From assembly GCA_937139605.1 (NCBI GenBank), contig CAKZQG010000028.1, positions 5,328-69,327 of the forward strand: DNA of 64,000 nucleotides, in the 5' to 3' direction. The notes below the pieces were generated by a model. It was not told the DNA's origin, did no database searches, and saw only the letters and a program-made list of their open reading frames with translations. Origin of the DNA: an uncultured bacterium. Lineage in GTDB: Bacteria; DRYD01. The translations under genes and the position numbers were made by a program. This document shows, one piece after another, positions 48,301-57,332 of the stretch (within the stretch, counting starts at the first letter, position 1; each line of letters starts with the position of its first letter).

Positions 48301-48941
48301 CCCCCCGGGAAATAAACTTCTCCAGTATGAGATAACTTTAAAGCCCAAGCATACCAATTTTGGATTTCAATAAAGAATTCTTTAGTAAGTGGGATAACAG
48401 AGAAGGAATTAATTATAGAAGGAAGCGTAGAAAAATCTCCTTCAGATATAGATTTTAAAAAAGTTCTGTAAGGTTTTTTGTTTTCTACAAAATAAGTATA
48501 TCTTTTAAAATGACTAAAATTAGTTTTACTAGGTAGATAAACTTTATAAACTAAAGAGAGCCTAAAATTTTTATTATCATCATAAAATACAAATATCCCA
48601 GCATCTAAACCTATATCGTTCCTTAAAATTTTTTTAGCTAATTCAAATTGATTCTTTTTACTTGATCTATCAGATAATACATCATTAACCCTTACAGCAT
48701 AACACTTTAAAACATTATCATCTATAAGGTTAACTTTTAAAAACTCCTTAATTTCAACAAATCTATCATTTTCAAAACTAAATAATCTATTATCTAAAAT
48801 ATCATGATTTAAATTTTTGAACTTAAAATCAGAAAAAATACTTTGTAAAGTTTCTAAAGAAAAATCATTAATAAGCTCCTCTAAATATTTATAAATTCTT
48901 TCATTAATTATTTTAGGTTTATATACTTCATATCCATACAT
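45378..48941 (-). CDS. Large N6-adenine DNA methyltransferase (Eco57I-like) of a restriction-type system
   Basis: 1187 residues. Adenine methyltransferase motifs: the SAM loop DLAVGSGAFPMGILQKL near residue 500 and the catalytic IGNPPYIRQEKIKE near 735, with the conserved ATGSYYTPKEIVDFMVEESL upstream. The C-terminal part (TLDSIAFMTGENLRFILGIL; LLSNQYVERIPIPII) is a target-recognition domain like those of type IIG and type I S subunits. I see no clear PD-(D/E)XK motif in the N-terminal 350 residues, so cleavage may be supplied by the helicase protein encoded 46 bp upstream. Likely role: self-marking and defence against foreign DNA. Confidence 0.88.
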   Translation of the reverse strand: MYGYEVYKPKIINERIYKYLEELINDFSLETLQSIFSDFKFKNLNHDILDNRLFSFENDRFVEIKEFLKVNLIDDNVLKCYAVRVNDVLSDRSSKKNQFELAKKILRNDIGLDAGIFVFYDDNKNFRLSLVYKVYLPSKTNFSHFKRYTYFVENKKPYRTFLKSISEGDFSTLPSIINSFSVIPLTKEFFIEIQNWYAWALKLSHTGEVYFPGGNIEENLIRLITRLIFVWFLKQKGLIPEKIFDENELFNIVKNFKTGDSYYNVILQNLFFATLNTYAKDRGFAKDGDFIYQRTDFGVKTLFRYKDKILITEEDFIKIFDEVPFVNGGLFECLDDDSYYIDGFSRNENKRAKLPDFLFFSNEKKEDLSFFYGEKKEVNVRGIINILKDYNFTADESSPIDIEVSLDPELLGHIFENLLASYNPETRTTARKATGSYYTPKEIVDFMVEESLFQYFKTKTSIDDKKLRNIISYQENELDLKLNENERQDLIRAIDSLKVIDLAVGSGAFPMGILQKLVYILNKIDPENKYWYELQYNKAINELEQVLKISDQEEKISLLRELNENFDDSFNYPDYSRKLYIIENSIYGVDIQNIAIQIAKLRFFLSLIIDQKVDRSKENFGIKALPHLETKFITANSLVALEKPQLLLSTEKLKNLKKELKNIYKKFFRIKTRKEKLRLKEKTQNIKNEIKEELKKNSFPDITIQKIVDFDIFSQLKGNDFFDSEWMFGVDDGFDIVIGNPPYIRQEKIKEFKPILKDQGYKVFDSTADIYVYFYERGYKLLKEEGVLCYISSNKWMRAKYGKNLRSFLKKNTFLITLVDFGGYRVFEQTVDTCIVLFKKLKSQELLEGWKFSYCIVPSDCSEIIEYIRSNYRFMEQNKLSDDAWTLADDKELVLKEKIERVGKPLKEWDVKIYRGVLTGFNEAFIIDTQTRNRILANCRTEDERKRTEEIIKPVLRGRDIHKWRYKWEGFWIIKIEAGWTNKHCKKENPEEFFKNIFSSLYNYFLQFKDYKGKGKGLLNRDDQGDYWWELRHCDYYSEFEKEKIVWQRVTKNFSFCFVPKGLYTLDSIAFMTGENLRFILGILNSKVIDFYVKTYVHQLSDTGFLLSNQYVERIPIPIITLENEEIAKRIEILVNKIIDITSCKDYESDLNKQSEVKTLENEINALVYKLYNLTTEEIQIIEKNYN

Positions 48942-48987
48942 AATAACTTACCCCCATTATCGATTATATAATTAATTAGTTATATCA

Positions 48988-51900
48988 TTATATTTTTAAG
49001 TTTTCTATAGCGATAATAATTTCTTCATGATGTTCTTTAAGATATCTTTGGATTTTTAAGATAAAATCTTCTCCTATTTCATTTTTTATAGCTTCAAGCT
49101 TTTCTATAATTTTTAATAACATTTTATCAAAATTATTATCTTTTAAATTATTGATTTTATTAATTATTTCTTCAAGTTGAGCAATTTCTTCTAAAAGGTA
49201 CTCGGAAACTGTGTGATATTCTCTTATATCTTCCATTAAATTAGAAATAAAAGGATAATAAGGTTTTAATTTTTGATGTTGTAATTGAATAATCCCCTTT
49301 AAAGTTCTATAACTAATTTCATATAAAGTATTAGATGCTCTGATAGTTTGATATTGTTCAAAAAAAGTTCCTTCTAATATTTGATGATAATTCTTCCAGA
49401 AAAGATTACTCAAAGGTAAATTAATATCTGTAATGTCTGCTTTGATTTTTTCAAAAACTTGTTGAAAATTTAAATTCTCAGGATATTTGTTATTATAATT
49501 TTGATAACCAATAAATAGATCTTTATTCTTTTTTATAAAAACCATAAGCTCATTATCATTACCTTTCTTAGAGATTTTAATTCTAACAGGAAGGTTTTTA
49601 AGATTTTCTAATACTTTGGGGTTTTTAGAGATAATAGAATCGAATTCTTTTTTAACTTTAGTATAGAAGCTTTCTTCTTCTTCTTCTTGGGGGATAGTTA
49701 TAAGTCTTTTATATAGTTCAGATGGTTGAGGTTCTTCATCTGGGCTAAAAATTTTAGAATCTTCTCCTAATACGTTATGAATCATAAACATTTTAGATTC
49801 TGCGATTTCTCGAGATCTTACATGATCTGCACCTTTCTCAGTTGGAAAGAAATTTATAATATAAATTTCATCATAAACTTTCTTAGCGATCCTATTAATC
49901 CTTCCAACTCTTTGAATAACTCTAACAGGATTCCAAGGGATATCGTAATTAATAACAACACCTGCTCTATTTAAATTAAACCCTTCTGAAAGCTTATCAG
50001 TTGTAAGAAGAATATCATAATTATCTTCTTGTTCAGAATATTGAGCATCAAAATTAGTATAAATTTCTCTAATAGTTTTATTAGATAAATTTTCAACGGC
50101 AACAAGCACCCTATTACTAAAATGCTTTTGAAGAAATCTCTTTAAATGAAAAACCGTATCCCTATACTCAGTAAATATTACTACCTTCCGCTTATCTTTT
50201 AAAAAATTTTTAACAACTTCAATAAGTTTATTAGCTTTAGAATCATTTTCTAATAAAGAAAGAGAGTCCATCTTTGACATTAAATCCTCAAATAAAGCAA
50301 TATCTGATTCTATATCATTAAAAAACTCTTCCTTTAATTTAAATTTATTAATTTCATAAATTTTATAGAACTGGGAATTAATTTTTTCTTCTTGTAAAGT
50401 TTTTTTATAATTTAGTAATTCTTCTAAGATTGAATCTTCATCTTTATTATAGATATCTTCCATAAGTTTTTTATCGAGAATAAATTTTTGAGTTTTTTTA
50501 GCAAAATCGAGAGATAATTTATAGAATTCTATAAAATTTTTTAGGCTTTGATAAAAAGCGCCAAAACTACTCTCAAATCGCTTAACAAGCAACCTTCTCA
50601 TTAAATCATAAAGGTTCCTCTGATATAAAAAAATAAAAGAATCCTTATTAAGAGATTCTTCTTGTTCTTGAGAATTAAAATAATCAAAATTAATACCCTT
50701 TTCATATAAAATAGGTAAATAAACAGCACCTTTAAATTTTCCACCTTCTTGAACAAGATAAAAAGATTTAATGACTTCATCATAAAACTCCAATTGCTCT
50801 TTAGTTAATTCAAAAAAAACCTCAATAGGATCTTTGATTTCAGAAAACTCTATATTTTCATAATCTTTAAAATATTTTAGATCTAAGCGGTTTCGTCTTA
50901 TAACAATCACTTCAAGAATCCCCTTAATTTTTAAAGCTAATTTCTTTGCTCTATCATTTACTTTAGCTAAATCATTAAATGAAATATGAGAGATTTTTTC
51001 AGAAAAAATACTGTTATAATAGCTAACTGCTCTCCTCCTTTTAGTAGAATCTTGACTATTCCAATGCTTTTTTATATAAGCTAACTTTTGGAACTCAGAT
51101 TCATAAGCTCTAAACCTATCTTCAAGATTTTGATCATAAACTATAGTAGATCTTTTAGGAATAGTAAATAGCTTTAAAAGAGCAAAGATATCAGAAGGAC
51201 GATTATTAAAAGGAGTAGCTGAAAGAAGTAAAACAGTTTTACCCCTACATATTTCCCTAAGATAATGATAACTCTCAGTTCTCTGATTTCTGAATCTATG
51301 AGCTTCATCTACTATAATAATCTCTATTTCCGGATGATTCTTAACAAAATTCAAAGCTTCCTTAAGTTTCCCTAAGGACCATACCTCCCAATCCCATAGT
51401 TTAAAATCTTCTAAATATTTTTTCCATCCAGAGGTTTTATCCTGATTCCCAATAAGATGCGGAGGACATATAACTATCCCCCTCTTTCCAAGTGCTTTGG
51501 CAGTTAAACACGCAATAATACTTTTACCCAACCCAACTACATCAGCTAAAATACAACCTCCATGTACCTCGCAATTGGCTAACGCTTGGGAAACTGCTGT
51601 TAATTGATAATCAAACGCCTTATATCCCCTTTCTTTTAAAATTAGTTTTAAATCTTCTATTTGATAACTCCCTTGATGTAATTCTAAATAAGTTTTAAGT
51701 AAATAAACATAAGCTTCAAAAGGAGTAATCTTTCTAAAAAAAGTTTCTTTATCAAAAATCTGAATAACTTTTTGGATATCATCTTCATTTAATTCTATAG
51801 CTTTTTGCCAAAGATTATCAAAATATTCTTCTGCTTCTTTAAAACCATAATCTTTAATTTCTACATTAAACTCATCTTGCTCTCTAATTCCCGCTTTAGT

Positions 51901-52389
51901 TAAATTACTACTACCGGTAATAATTAATCCTGGCAAAATAACCCTTGAATTCTCATCCATTTTAAAAAGATATAATTTAGCATGATTAGGTTCCTTAGTT
52001 TTCCTAATAACAATGATTTTTTTCAAAAGAAGTTCCTTAAAGAAATCTATTTGCTCATAAATTAGTTGGTTATCAAGTTCAGTTGAAGTAAAAGCTTTCT
52101 TAATAGAATTAAAGAAATCCTGCTTTAAATTATTGATATTAAAATTTTTTAGTTTTTTAGCGTTTTCATATATTCCATATATTCCAACATCTACATTTAA
52201 GCCAACTAAAATTTTGAGGAATTCTTGTGAAAGCTTTCCATTTTGATAAAATTCTTTAAGAGTTTCATAAAATATATTTAATCCTGAAAAATAAAAGAAC
52301 CCTACTAAAAATTTTAATTGAGAGCTTTTAGCTATGAGTTCTTTGATACGTTTTTCAAGATTCTTTTCTGGGGTATTCGTTATAAACAT
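48988..52389 (-). CDS. SNF2-family helicase with an N-terminal phospholipase D-like nuclease domain
   Basis: 1133 residues. Residues 1-190 are a PLD-like domain (LKFLVGFFYFSGLNIFYETL; NHAKLYLFKMD with the HxK pair near 133; ITGSSNLTKAGI). Residues about 255-880 are a SNF2-type motor: ADVVGLGKSIIACLTAKALG (Walker A), IIIVDEAHRFRNQRT (DEAH), LLLSATPFNNRPSD, KVVIFTEYRDTVFHLKRFL and NPVRVIQRVGRINRI. Coiled-coil and helical regions fill the C-terminus. Similar PLD-helicase proteins occur in DISARM and other methyltransferase-linked defence systems. It is the first gene after tRNA-Ser and precedes the methyltransferase by 46 bp. Confidence 0.9.
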   Translation of the reverse strand: MFITNTPEKNLEKRIKELIAKSSQLKFLVGFFYFSGLNIFYETLKEFYQNGKLSQEFLKILVGLNVDVGIYGIYENAKKLKNFNINNLKQDFFNSIKKAFTSTELDNQLIYEQIDFFKELLLKKIIVIRKTKEPNHAKLYLFKMDENSRVILPGLIITGSSNLTKAGIREQDEFNVEIKDYGFKEAEEYFDNLWQKAIELNEDDIQKVIQIFDKETFFRKITPFEAYVYLLKTYLELHQGSYQIEDLKLILKERGYKAFDYQLTAVSQALANCEVHGGCILADVVGLGKSIIACLTAKALGKRGIVICPPHLIGNQDKTSGWKKYLEDFKLWDWEVWSLGKLKEALNFVKNHPEIEIIIVDEAHRFRNQRTESYHYLREICRGKTVLLLSATPFNNRPSDIFALLKLFTIPKRSTIVYDQNLEDRFRAYESEFQKLAYIKKHWNSQDSTKRRRAVSYYNSIFSEKISHISFNDLAKVNDRAKKLALKIKGILEVIVIRRNRLDLKYFKDYENIEFSEIKDPIEVFFELTKEQLEFYDEVIKSFYLVQEGGKFKGAVYLPILYEKGINFDYFNSQEQEESLNKDSFIFLYQRNLYDLMRRLLVKRFESSFGAFYQSLKNFIEFYKLSLDFAKKTQKFILDKKLMEDIYNKDEDSILEELLNYKKTLQEEKINSQFYKIYEINKFKLKEEFFNDIESDIALFEDLMSKMDSLSLLENDSKANKLIEVVKNFLKDKRKVVIFTEYRDTVFHLKRFLQKHFSNRVLVAVENLSNKTIREIYTNFDAQYSEQEDNYDILLTTDKLSEGFNLNRAGVVINYDIPWNPVRVIQRVGRINRIAKKVYDEIYIINFFPTEKGADHVRSREIAESKMFMIHNVLGEDSKIFSPDEEPQPSELYKRLITIPQEEEEESFYTKVKKEFDSIISKNPKVLENLKNLPVRIKISKKGNDNELMVFIKKNKDLFIGYQNYNNKYPENLNFQQVFEKIKADITDINLPLSNLFWKNYHQILEGTFFEQYQTIRASNTLYEISYRTLKGIIQLQHQKLKPYYPFISNLMEDIREYHTVSEYLLEEIAQLEEIINKINNLKDNNFDKMLLKIIEKLEAIKNEIGEDFILKIQRYLKEHHEEIIIAIENLKI

Positions 52390-52462
52390 AATTTAATAAG
52401 AAATTGAATAGCAATTGCTAAATTATAATGAATTATAAGATTAAGAATTTACAGAGGGAATA

Positions 52463-52552
52463 CGGAGGAGGCGGGATTCGAACCCGCGGTATCCCTTTTG
52501 GGGATACACTCGATTTCCAGTCGAGCGCCTTCGACCGCTCGGCCACCCCTCC
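52463..52552 (-). tRNA. tRNA-Ser (GGA)
   Basis: 90 nt. Acceptor stem GGAGGGG pairs with CTCCTCC with one G-U. The D-arm GGTGGCCGAGCGGTCGAAGG is of the long-variable-arm type, the anticodon loop CTGGAAA gives GGA, the long variable arm (TATCCCC-AAAA-GGGATA) marks a serine tRNA, and the T-arm GCGGGTTCGAATCCCGC follows. No CCA is encoded. Its 3' end faces the defence island. Confidence 0.97.
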
Positions 52553-52710
52553 AATACTATATTATAAATTTATTCAAAATAACTTAAACTCCTCTTTAAT
52601 ACCTATAAAAAATAATATAAAACTAATTAAAGAAAACTAATTAAAGAAAATTAATTTAAAGAAAATTAATGAACAAATAAATTTAATGATAAAATTAACA
52701 TAGATAATAA

Positions 52711-54465
52711 TTAGATAACTCTTTTAATTTCATCTAAAGTAGTTATCCCCGAAAGGATTTTAAAGATAGCATCATCTATTAAAAATAACTGCTTATTTTG
52801 TTCCCTTAGTATTTTTTTAATTTTATAAGAAGGCAAATTATTTTCAAATAATTCTCTTACTTGATTATCAAAGATCAATACTTCAGATATAGAAGTTCTT
52901 CCTAAATATCCGCTCCAACTACAAACAGGACAACCTACAGCTTCATAAACTTCTAAAAAATCTCTATCAGTATAAGATTTTAAATATACATCATTAATAA
53001 AATCATAATCTTCATTTATAACAGATACTATATTTAATAAATCCCCTTTATGGATTTTTGTTTTCTTTTTACAACTACTACATAAAACTCTAACTAATCT
53101 TTGATTAATTATACCAACTAAAGAAGAAAATAAGAACTCATTTTTAACAGTAGTCCCTAATACCATTTCTTTTATTCTAAGGATAGTAGAGATGGAGTCG
53201 TTAGCGTGAATAGTAGCTAATACTAAATGCCCTGTTAAAGAAGCTTGGATAGCAGTATGTAGGGTTTCATTATCCCGTATCTCTCCTATTAATATTACAT
53301 CAGGATCTTGTCTTAAAATATATTTTAATCCTTCATAAAATGTTAATCCTATTTTTTCATTAACTTGTACTTGAGTTATCCCAGGGATCTCATATTCTAT
53401 GGGATCTTCTATAGTTACAACATTCTTAGATTCTAAATCCAATTCTTTTAGCATAGAGAATAAAGTAGTAGTTTTACCGCCACCAGTTGGACCACTAACT
53501 AATATAAACCCATATGGATTAGATATTATCTTATAGACTTTTTCCAAATTAATATTATTAAACCCTAATTTATCTAAAGACAAAATAGTAGATCTTTTAT
53601 CTAAGATTCTTATAACGACTTTTTCACCGTATCTTGAAGGTAAAACAGATACTCTTAAATCGAAATCCCCATTTTTAGTTTTTATAATAACATGGCCATC
53701 TTGTGGTAATCTATGCTCAGTTATATTTAACGAAGCCAATAATTTTATTCTGCTAACTACTTCACTAAAGCTTTCATAACCAAACTCTAATCCTTTTTGT
53801 AAAACCCCATCTATCCTGTACCTAACTCTAATATTAAAAGGAAGAGGTTCAATGTGGATATCACTTGCTCTATTAGTTATAGCTTGTTTAAAGATAGCTT
53901 CAACTAATTTAATAACCCCTTCTTTATCAGGTAAATCATCTAAACTAATATAATTAAATATATCTTCTGCAAAAGATTCTGCTTTAATGCTGATTTCTTT
54001 TAATGCTTGATTAATTATGAATTTATTTTCAAAATCTGATAAGACTTTATTAAATGCATCAAAAGCTATAACCCCTATTTCTATATTAATAATATTTAAA
54101 GTACTCCTAGCTATATTAATAGCTTCATTATCTAAGGGATCAACTAATCCAACTATAACTATTCCTGCTTCGTCTTTTTTTATAGGAATCAATTTGTACT
54201 CTTTTAATACATCTAAATTAAACATTAACAATAAATTTTCATCTATATCTTCTTTAAGCAAATCAATATACGGGATATTAAGGGATTCAGCTAACGCTTT
54301 AGCTAATTGCTCATAAGTAATATAACCTAACTCAACCAATATTTCCCCTACTCTCTTAGTAGGGTTTTCTTTTTGATATCTTAAAGCTTCATTTAATTGT
54401 TCATTAGTTATTAATCCATTTTCTATTAATACTTGTCCGATTAATTTCTTTTTAACGTTTAACAT
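52711..54465 (-). CDS. pilB: Type IV pilus/type II secretion extension ATPase PilB (GspE)
   Basis: 584 residues. An N-terminal MshEN domain (KKLIGQVLIENGLITNEQLN, then a second copy RVGEILVELGYITYEQLAKA) binds c-di-GMP in relatives. The motor has Walker A GPTGGGKTTTLFSML, the Asp box IEDPIEYEIPGITQVQVNEK, Walker B LRQDPDVILIGEIRD and the His box TGHLVLATIHANDS. A four-cysteine zinc site (CSSCKKK ... CPVCSWSG) follows. It works with the inner-membrane platform genes at the left edge. It is the last gene of gmk-rpoZ-pilB. Confidence 0.95.
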   Translation of the reverse strand: MLNVKKKLIGQVLIENGLITNEQLNEALRYQKENPTKRVGEILVELGYITYEQLAKALAESLNIPYIDLLKEDIDENLLLMFNLDVLKEYKLIPIKKDEAGIVIVGLVDPLDNEAINIARSTLNIINIEIGVIAFDAFNKVLSDFENKFIINQALKEISIKAESFAEDIFNYISLDDLPDKEGVIKLVEAIFKQAITNRASDIHIEPLPFNIRVRYRIDGVLQKGLEFGYESFSEVVSRIKLLASLNITEHRLPQDGHVIIKTKNGDFDLRVSVLPSRYGEKVVIRILDKRSTILSLDKLGFNNINLEKVYKIISNPYGFILVSGPTGGGKTTTLFSMLKELDLESKNVVTIEDPIEYEIPGITQVQVNEKIGLTFYEGLKYILRQDPDVILIGEIRDNETLHTAIQASLTGHLVLATIHANDSISTILRIKEMVLGTTVKNEFLFSSLVGIINQRLVRVLCSSCKKKTKIHKGDLLNIVSVINEDYDFINDVYLKSYTDRDFLEVYEAVGCPVCSWSGYLGRTSISEVLIFDNQVRELFENNLPSYKIKKILREQNKQLFLIDDAIFKILSGITTLDEIKRVI

Positions 54466-54480
54466 AATTCTTATTAAGTA

Positions 54481-54750
54481 TTATAGATATTCTTCACTTA
54501 ATATTTTAAGGATATCTTGTTTTTCGATTTTATTTAATTTTATTTTGAGCTTATTATGATAAATTTCTTCTAGAGCTCTATCATAAAATTTATCTAATTT
54601 ATAATTAAAATGTAAGATATTACGTTTTTCTATCATATTTTTAGCGCGTTTAGCAGCAGCATTTATTAATACAAATCGAGAATTATAAGGTACTTTCTCT
54701 ATTAACACATCTAATGGTGGATATAATATATTCTGTAATAAATTATCCAT
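54481..54750 (-). CDS. rpoZ: RNA polymerase omega subunit
   Basis: 89 residues. The conserved segment SRFVLINAAAKRAKNMIEKR matches the omega core (RYxLVxxAAKRAR), and the protein's small size and position directly after gmk, the classic gmk-rpoZ pair, support it. A gap of 15 bp separates it from pilB. Confidence 0.85.
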   Translation of the reverse strand: MDNLLQNILYPPLDVLIEKVPYNSRFVLINAAAKRAKNMIEKRNILHFNYKLDKFYDRALEEIYHNKLKIKLNKIEKQDILKILSEEYL

Positions 54751-54771
54751 ATAAACTCTACCCCCTTATCC

Positions 54772-55428
54772 TTATTCTTTTAAAATCCTTTTTGATATAT
54801 ATAACGTACTCACTTTAGAGCTAAGTTTTTGAGTTTCTATTATTATTTGTACTTGTTTTATACATTCTTCTAAGTCATCATTTATTACAATATAATCATA
54901 AGCATTTATATAATTTATTTCAGTTAAAGAAGTAGTTATTCTCTTTAAAATTTGTTCTTCAGTTTCAGTTTTTCTATTTTTTAATCTATTAAGCAATTCC
55001 AAGCCAGTAGGAGGAATTATATAAATTAAAGTAGTAAAATTAGGTAATTTACTTTTCACTTGGATTGCTCCTTTAACATCTATATCTAATATAACATCTA
55101 TTTTATTTTCTATTTTTTCTAATACTTGGGTTTTAGAGGTACCATAGAATTCTTCATTAACTATAGCCCATTCTAAGAAATCATCATTTAGTATTTTTTC
55201 TTTGAATTCTTCTTTAGATATAAAAAAATAATCTTTGCCATGAATTTCGGTTGGTCTTTTTTGTCTGGTAGTATATGAAATAGAAAAGTATATATTAGGA
55301 TTATTTTGTAAGATTCTATTAATAATAGTCCCTTTACCTACCCCAGAAAACCCTGAAATTACAAAAATATGCCCTTTCTTTGATATATTAAACTCAAAAG
55401 TCTCAAAAAATTTTATAATATCAGACAT
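54772..55428 (-). CDS. gmk: Guanylate kinase
   Basis: 218 residues. Phosphorylates GMP to GDP. The P-loop is ISGFSGVGKGTIINRIL, the GMP-binding loop is ISYTTRQKRPTEIHGKDYFF, and LEWAIVNEEFYGTSKTQV and DVILDIDVKGAIQVKSK follow in family order. First gene of gmk-rpoZ-pilB, 21 bp before rpoZ. There is no strong Shine-Dalgarno sequence before the ATG. Confidence 0.96.
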   Translation of the reverse strand: MSDIIKFFETFEFNISKKGHIFVISGFSGVGKGTIINRILQNNPNIYFSISYTTRQKRPTEIHGKDYFFISKEEFKEKILNDDFLEWAIVNEEFYGTSKTQVLEKIENKIDVILDIDVKGAIQVKSKLPNFTTLIYIIPPTGLELLNRLKNRKTETEEQILKRITTSLTEINYINAYDYIVINDDLEECIKQVQIIIETQKLSSKVSTLYISKRILKE

Positions 55429-55653
55429 ACTTCAGATTTATAAAATTTATTTCCTATTTTTAAAAATTTTATTTAATTTCAAAAAATTTTATTTAACTAA
55501 ATATCTTGTTACCTTTAATTGCTTACATTTATTAGCTTTTATCCTCTAAAAAATCTTTCATTTTAAATATACTACAAATTGTATTTATCAAGGATAGGTA
55601 AGTAATCTAATCTTTTATGGAAGTACTAATTTTTAGGATAATAAAAAAAGGGA

Positions 55654-55726
55654 CTCCAGCGGCAGGACTCGAACCTGCGACCCGGTGCTTAACAGGCACC
55701 TGCTCTACCTCCTGAGCTACGCTGGA
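55654..55726 (-). tRNA. tRNA-Asn (GTT)
   Basis: 73 nt cloverleaf. The acceptor TCCAGCG pairs with CGCTGGA, the D-arm is GCTCAGGAGGTAGAGC, the anticodon stem GGTGC/GCACC encloses CTGTTAA with anticodon GTT, and the T-arm is GCAGGTTCGAGTCCTGC. No CCA is encoded. A run of seven T follows the 3' end and may terminate transcription. Confidence 0.97.
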
Positions 55727-55818
55727 CCACTTATACACCCCTACTATTTATTCTATTCTACCTAAACCCCTTATATCCTTCTTTATTTTTTTATTTTTTA
55801 TTTTATAAAAAATTTTTA

Positions 55819-57273
55819 TTACCTATAAACAACAATAAACCTTAAACTATTGTTAAAATCATCTTGTTTTATACTCCAAGGACCAGCAACTGTATCTACA
55901 AAATCATTAAATAACAAATTAACACTATTAACTAATATATTCCCATTAAATCCTGCATTCTTATATAAATAATAAGCAGAATATCTACTCATTGTAGAAG
56001 CAGCTCCCATACTTTGTAAAGTCCCATTATTCCATCCATTAAACCTATAAATCCCATTGTTAAAAGTAGCACTATTTAAATTAAGATCTATAAAATCATA
56101 AGTAGGGTTATTATCATTTGTATCTAATAATACTGCTATATTAAATTTATCTACTGTAGTTAAGAAATCTTCACTTCCATTTATATTTTCTATTAAATTA
56201 ATACCATCTAAATTAGAAGTAACCATATTGCTCCAAGCATTAGTAAATCTCTGATCTAATTGCTTTATAAATAAAAATGATTTCCCATAATTTGCAAAAC
56301 TGGGATCAGAAGTTATTAAAGGAGTAGTTTCAGGATTATTAAAGAAAGATATGATAGAATCAATTCTAACTTGTCCAGAGTATCCACATAAATCCTCTCC
56401 ATAAGTAGCTAATCCTTCTGCTATCCAACGCTCATGATTCCCTATAGTTGTTTTATTATATTCTAATAAATGAACAAATTCATGTGCTAAAGTTACATTA
56501 AACTCATTATAAGAACCATAATTTAAACTAAAAGTAAAAGGATGAACATTAACCCTTTGAGGATCTTGAAATCCCGCAAAATATCCTATTGTTGTAGGCT
56601 CACCAGTAGTTGTATCAATTTTTTCAGTTATTAAAATATCTACATAAAAATTTAATGCTCCTATATTAGCAGTTAAGGTATTATAATTGTTATTAAAATG
56701 AGATATAATCCCAGCACTATTATTATTATATAAATCTTCTTCGTTATAATTACCAGTATTAGCAGTATCTACCCAAATAGCGTATTTAGGATTATCATTA
56801 ACATGAACACATTTAGCATTAATAAAAGTTTCAACAGGCAGCGTAGCGGCGAAATTATAAACTGGAAAATTTTGAAAATCACCAACATTAGGGGGAGTAA
56901 TAGAGTAATATATATTTTGATTAGCTTGGTTTTTAGTGCTTGGGATAAATCCACATTTATATTCCCTATAGCTATTATTAATATTTCGATTAAATTCATT
57001 AGTATTAGCTAAAACATTAGGATTAACTGTTTGAAAATTAAAATTAACAGTATTAGTATTTATAGAATTAGCTTTAGTTTGAACAATAAGATAACCTTGA
57101 TTGTTAAAGGATATATTAGGAGATCCACTACCTCCACCACCACTACCTCCACTTCCACCGCCTCCAATAGGGATTATCCCACCACCTCCCCCACCTCCAC
57201 ATGAAATAACAATAATAAACATAACTAAACTAAATATTATTATTAATAAATTCAATTTAAAAATCCTATTCAT
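55819..57273 (-). CDS. Gly-tethered lipoprotein with an M30-like metalloprotease domain
   Basis: 484 residues. Signal peptide with lipobox and Cys near residue 25, followed by a long poly-Gly/Ser tether (CGGGGGGGIIPIGGGGSGG). A catalytic segment AHEFVHLLEYNKTTIGNHER followed by WIAEGLATYGEDLCGY has the HExxH zinc motif and a downstream Glu in the gluzincin spacing, as in the M30 hyicolysin group. The protein is probably a surface-anchored protease. It follows tRNA-Asn on the same strand; an AAGGAG-like site precedes the ATG. A secreted-protease inhibitor (serpin) is encoded near 9 kb. Confidence 0.83.
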   Translation of the reverse strand: MNRIFKLNLLIIIFSLVMFIIVISCGGGGGGGIIPIGGGGSGGSGGGGSGSPNISFNNQGYLIVQTKANSINTNTVNFNFQTVNPNVLANTNEFNRNINNSYREYKCGFIPSTKNQANQNIYYSITPPNVGDFQNFPVYNFAATLPVETFINAKCVHVNDNPKYAIWVDTANTGNYNEEDLYNNNSAGIISHFNNNYNTLTANIGALNFYVDILITEKIDTTTGEPTTIGYFAGFQDPQRVNVHPFTFSLNYGSYNEFNVTLAHEFVHLLEYNKTTIGNHERWIAEGLATYGEDLCGYSGQVRIDSIISFFNNPETTPLITSDPSFANYGKSFLFIKQLDQRFTNAWSNMVTSNLDGINLIENINGSEDFLTTVDKFNIAVLLDTNDNNPTYDFIDLNLNSATFNNGIYRFNGWNNGTLQSMGAASTMSRYSAYYLYKNAGFNGNILVNSVNLLFNDFVDTVAGPWSIKQDDFNNSLRFIVVYR

Positions 57274-57332
57274 TTTTTTTCTCCTTTTAATTTTCTATTT
57301 TTCAATACAAAAGAATCTTAAAATATTTATAG

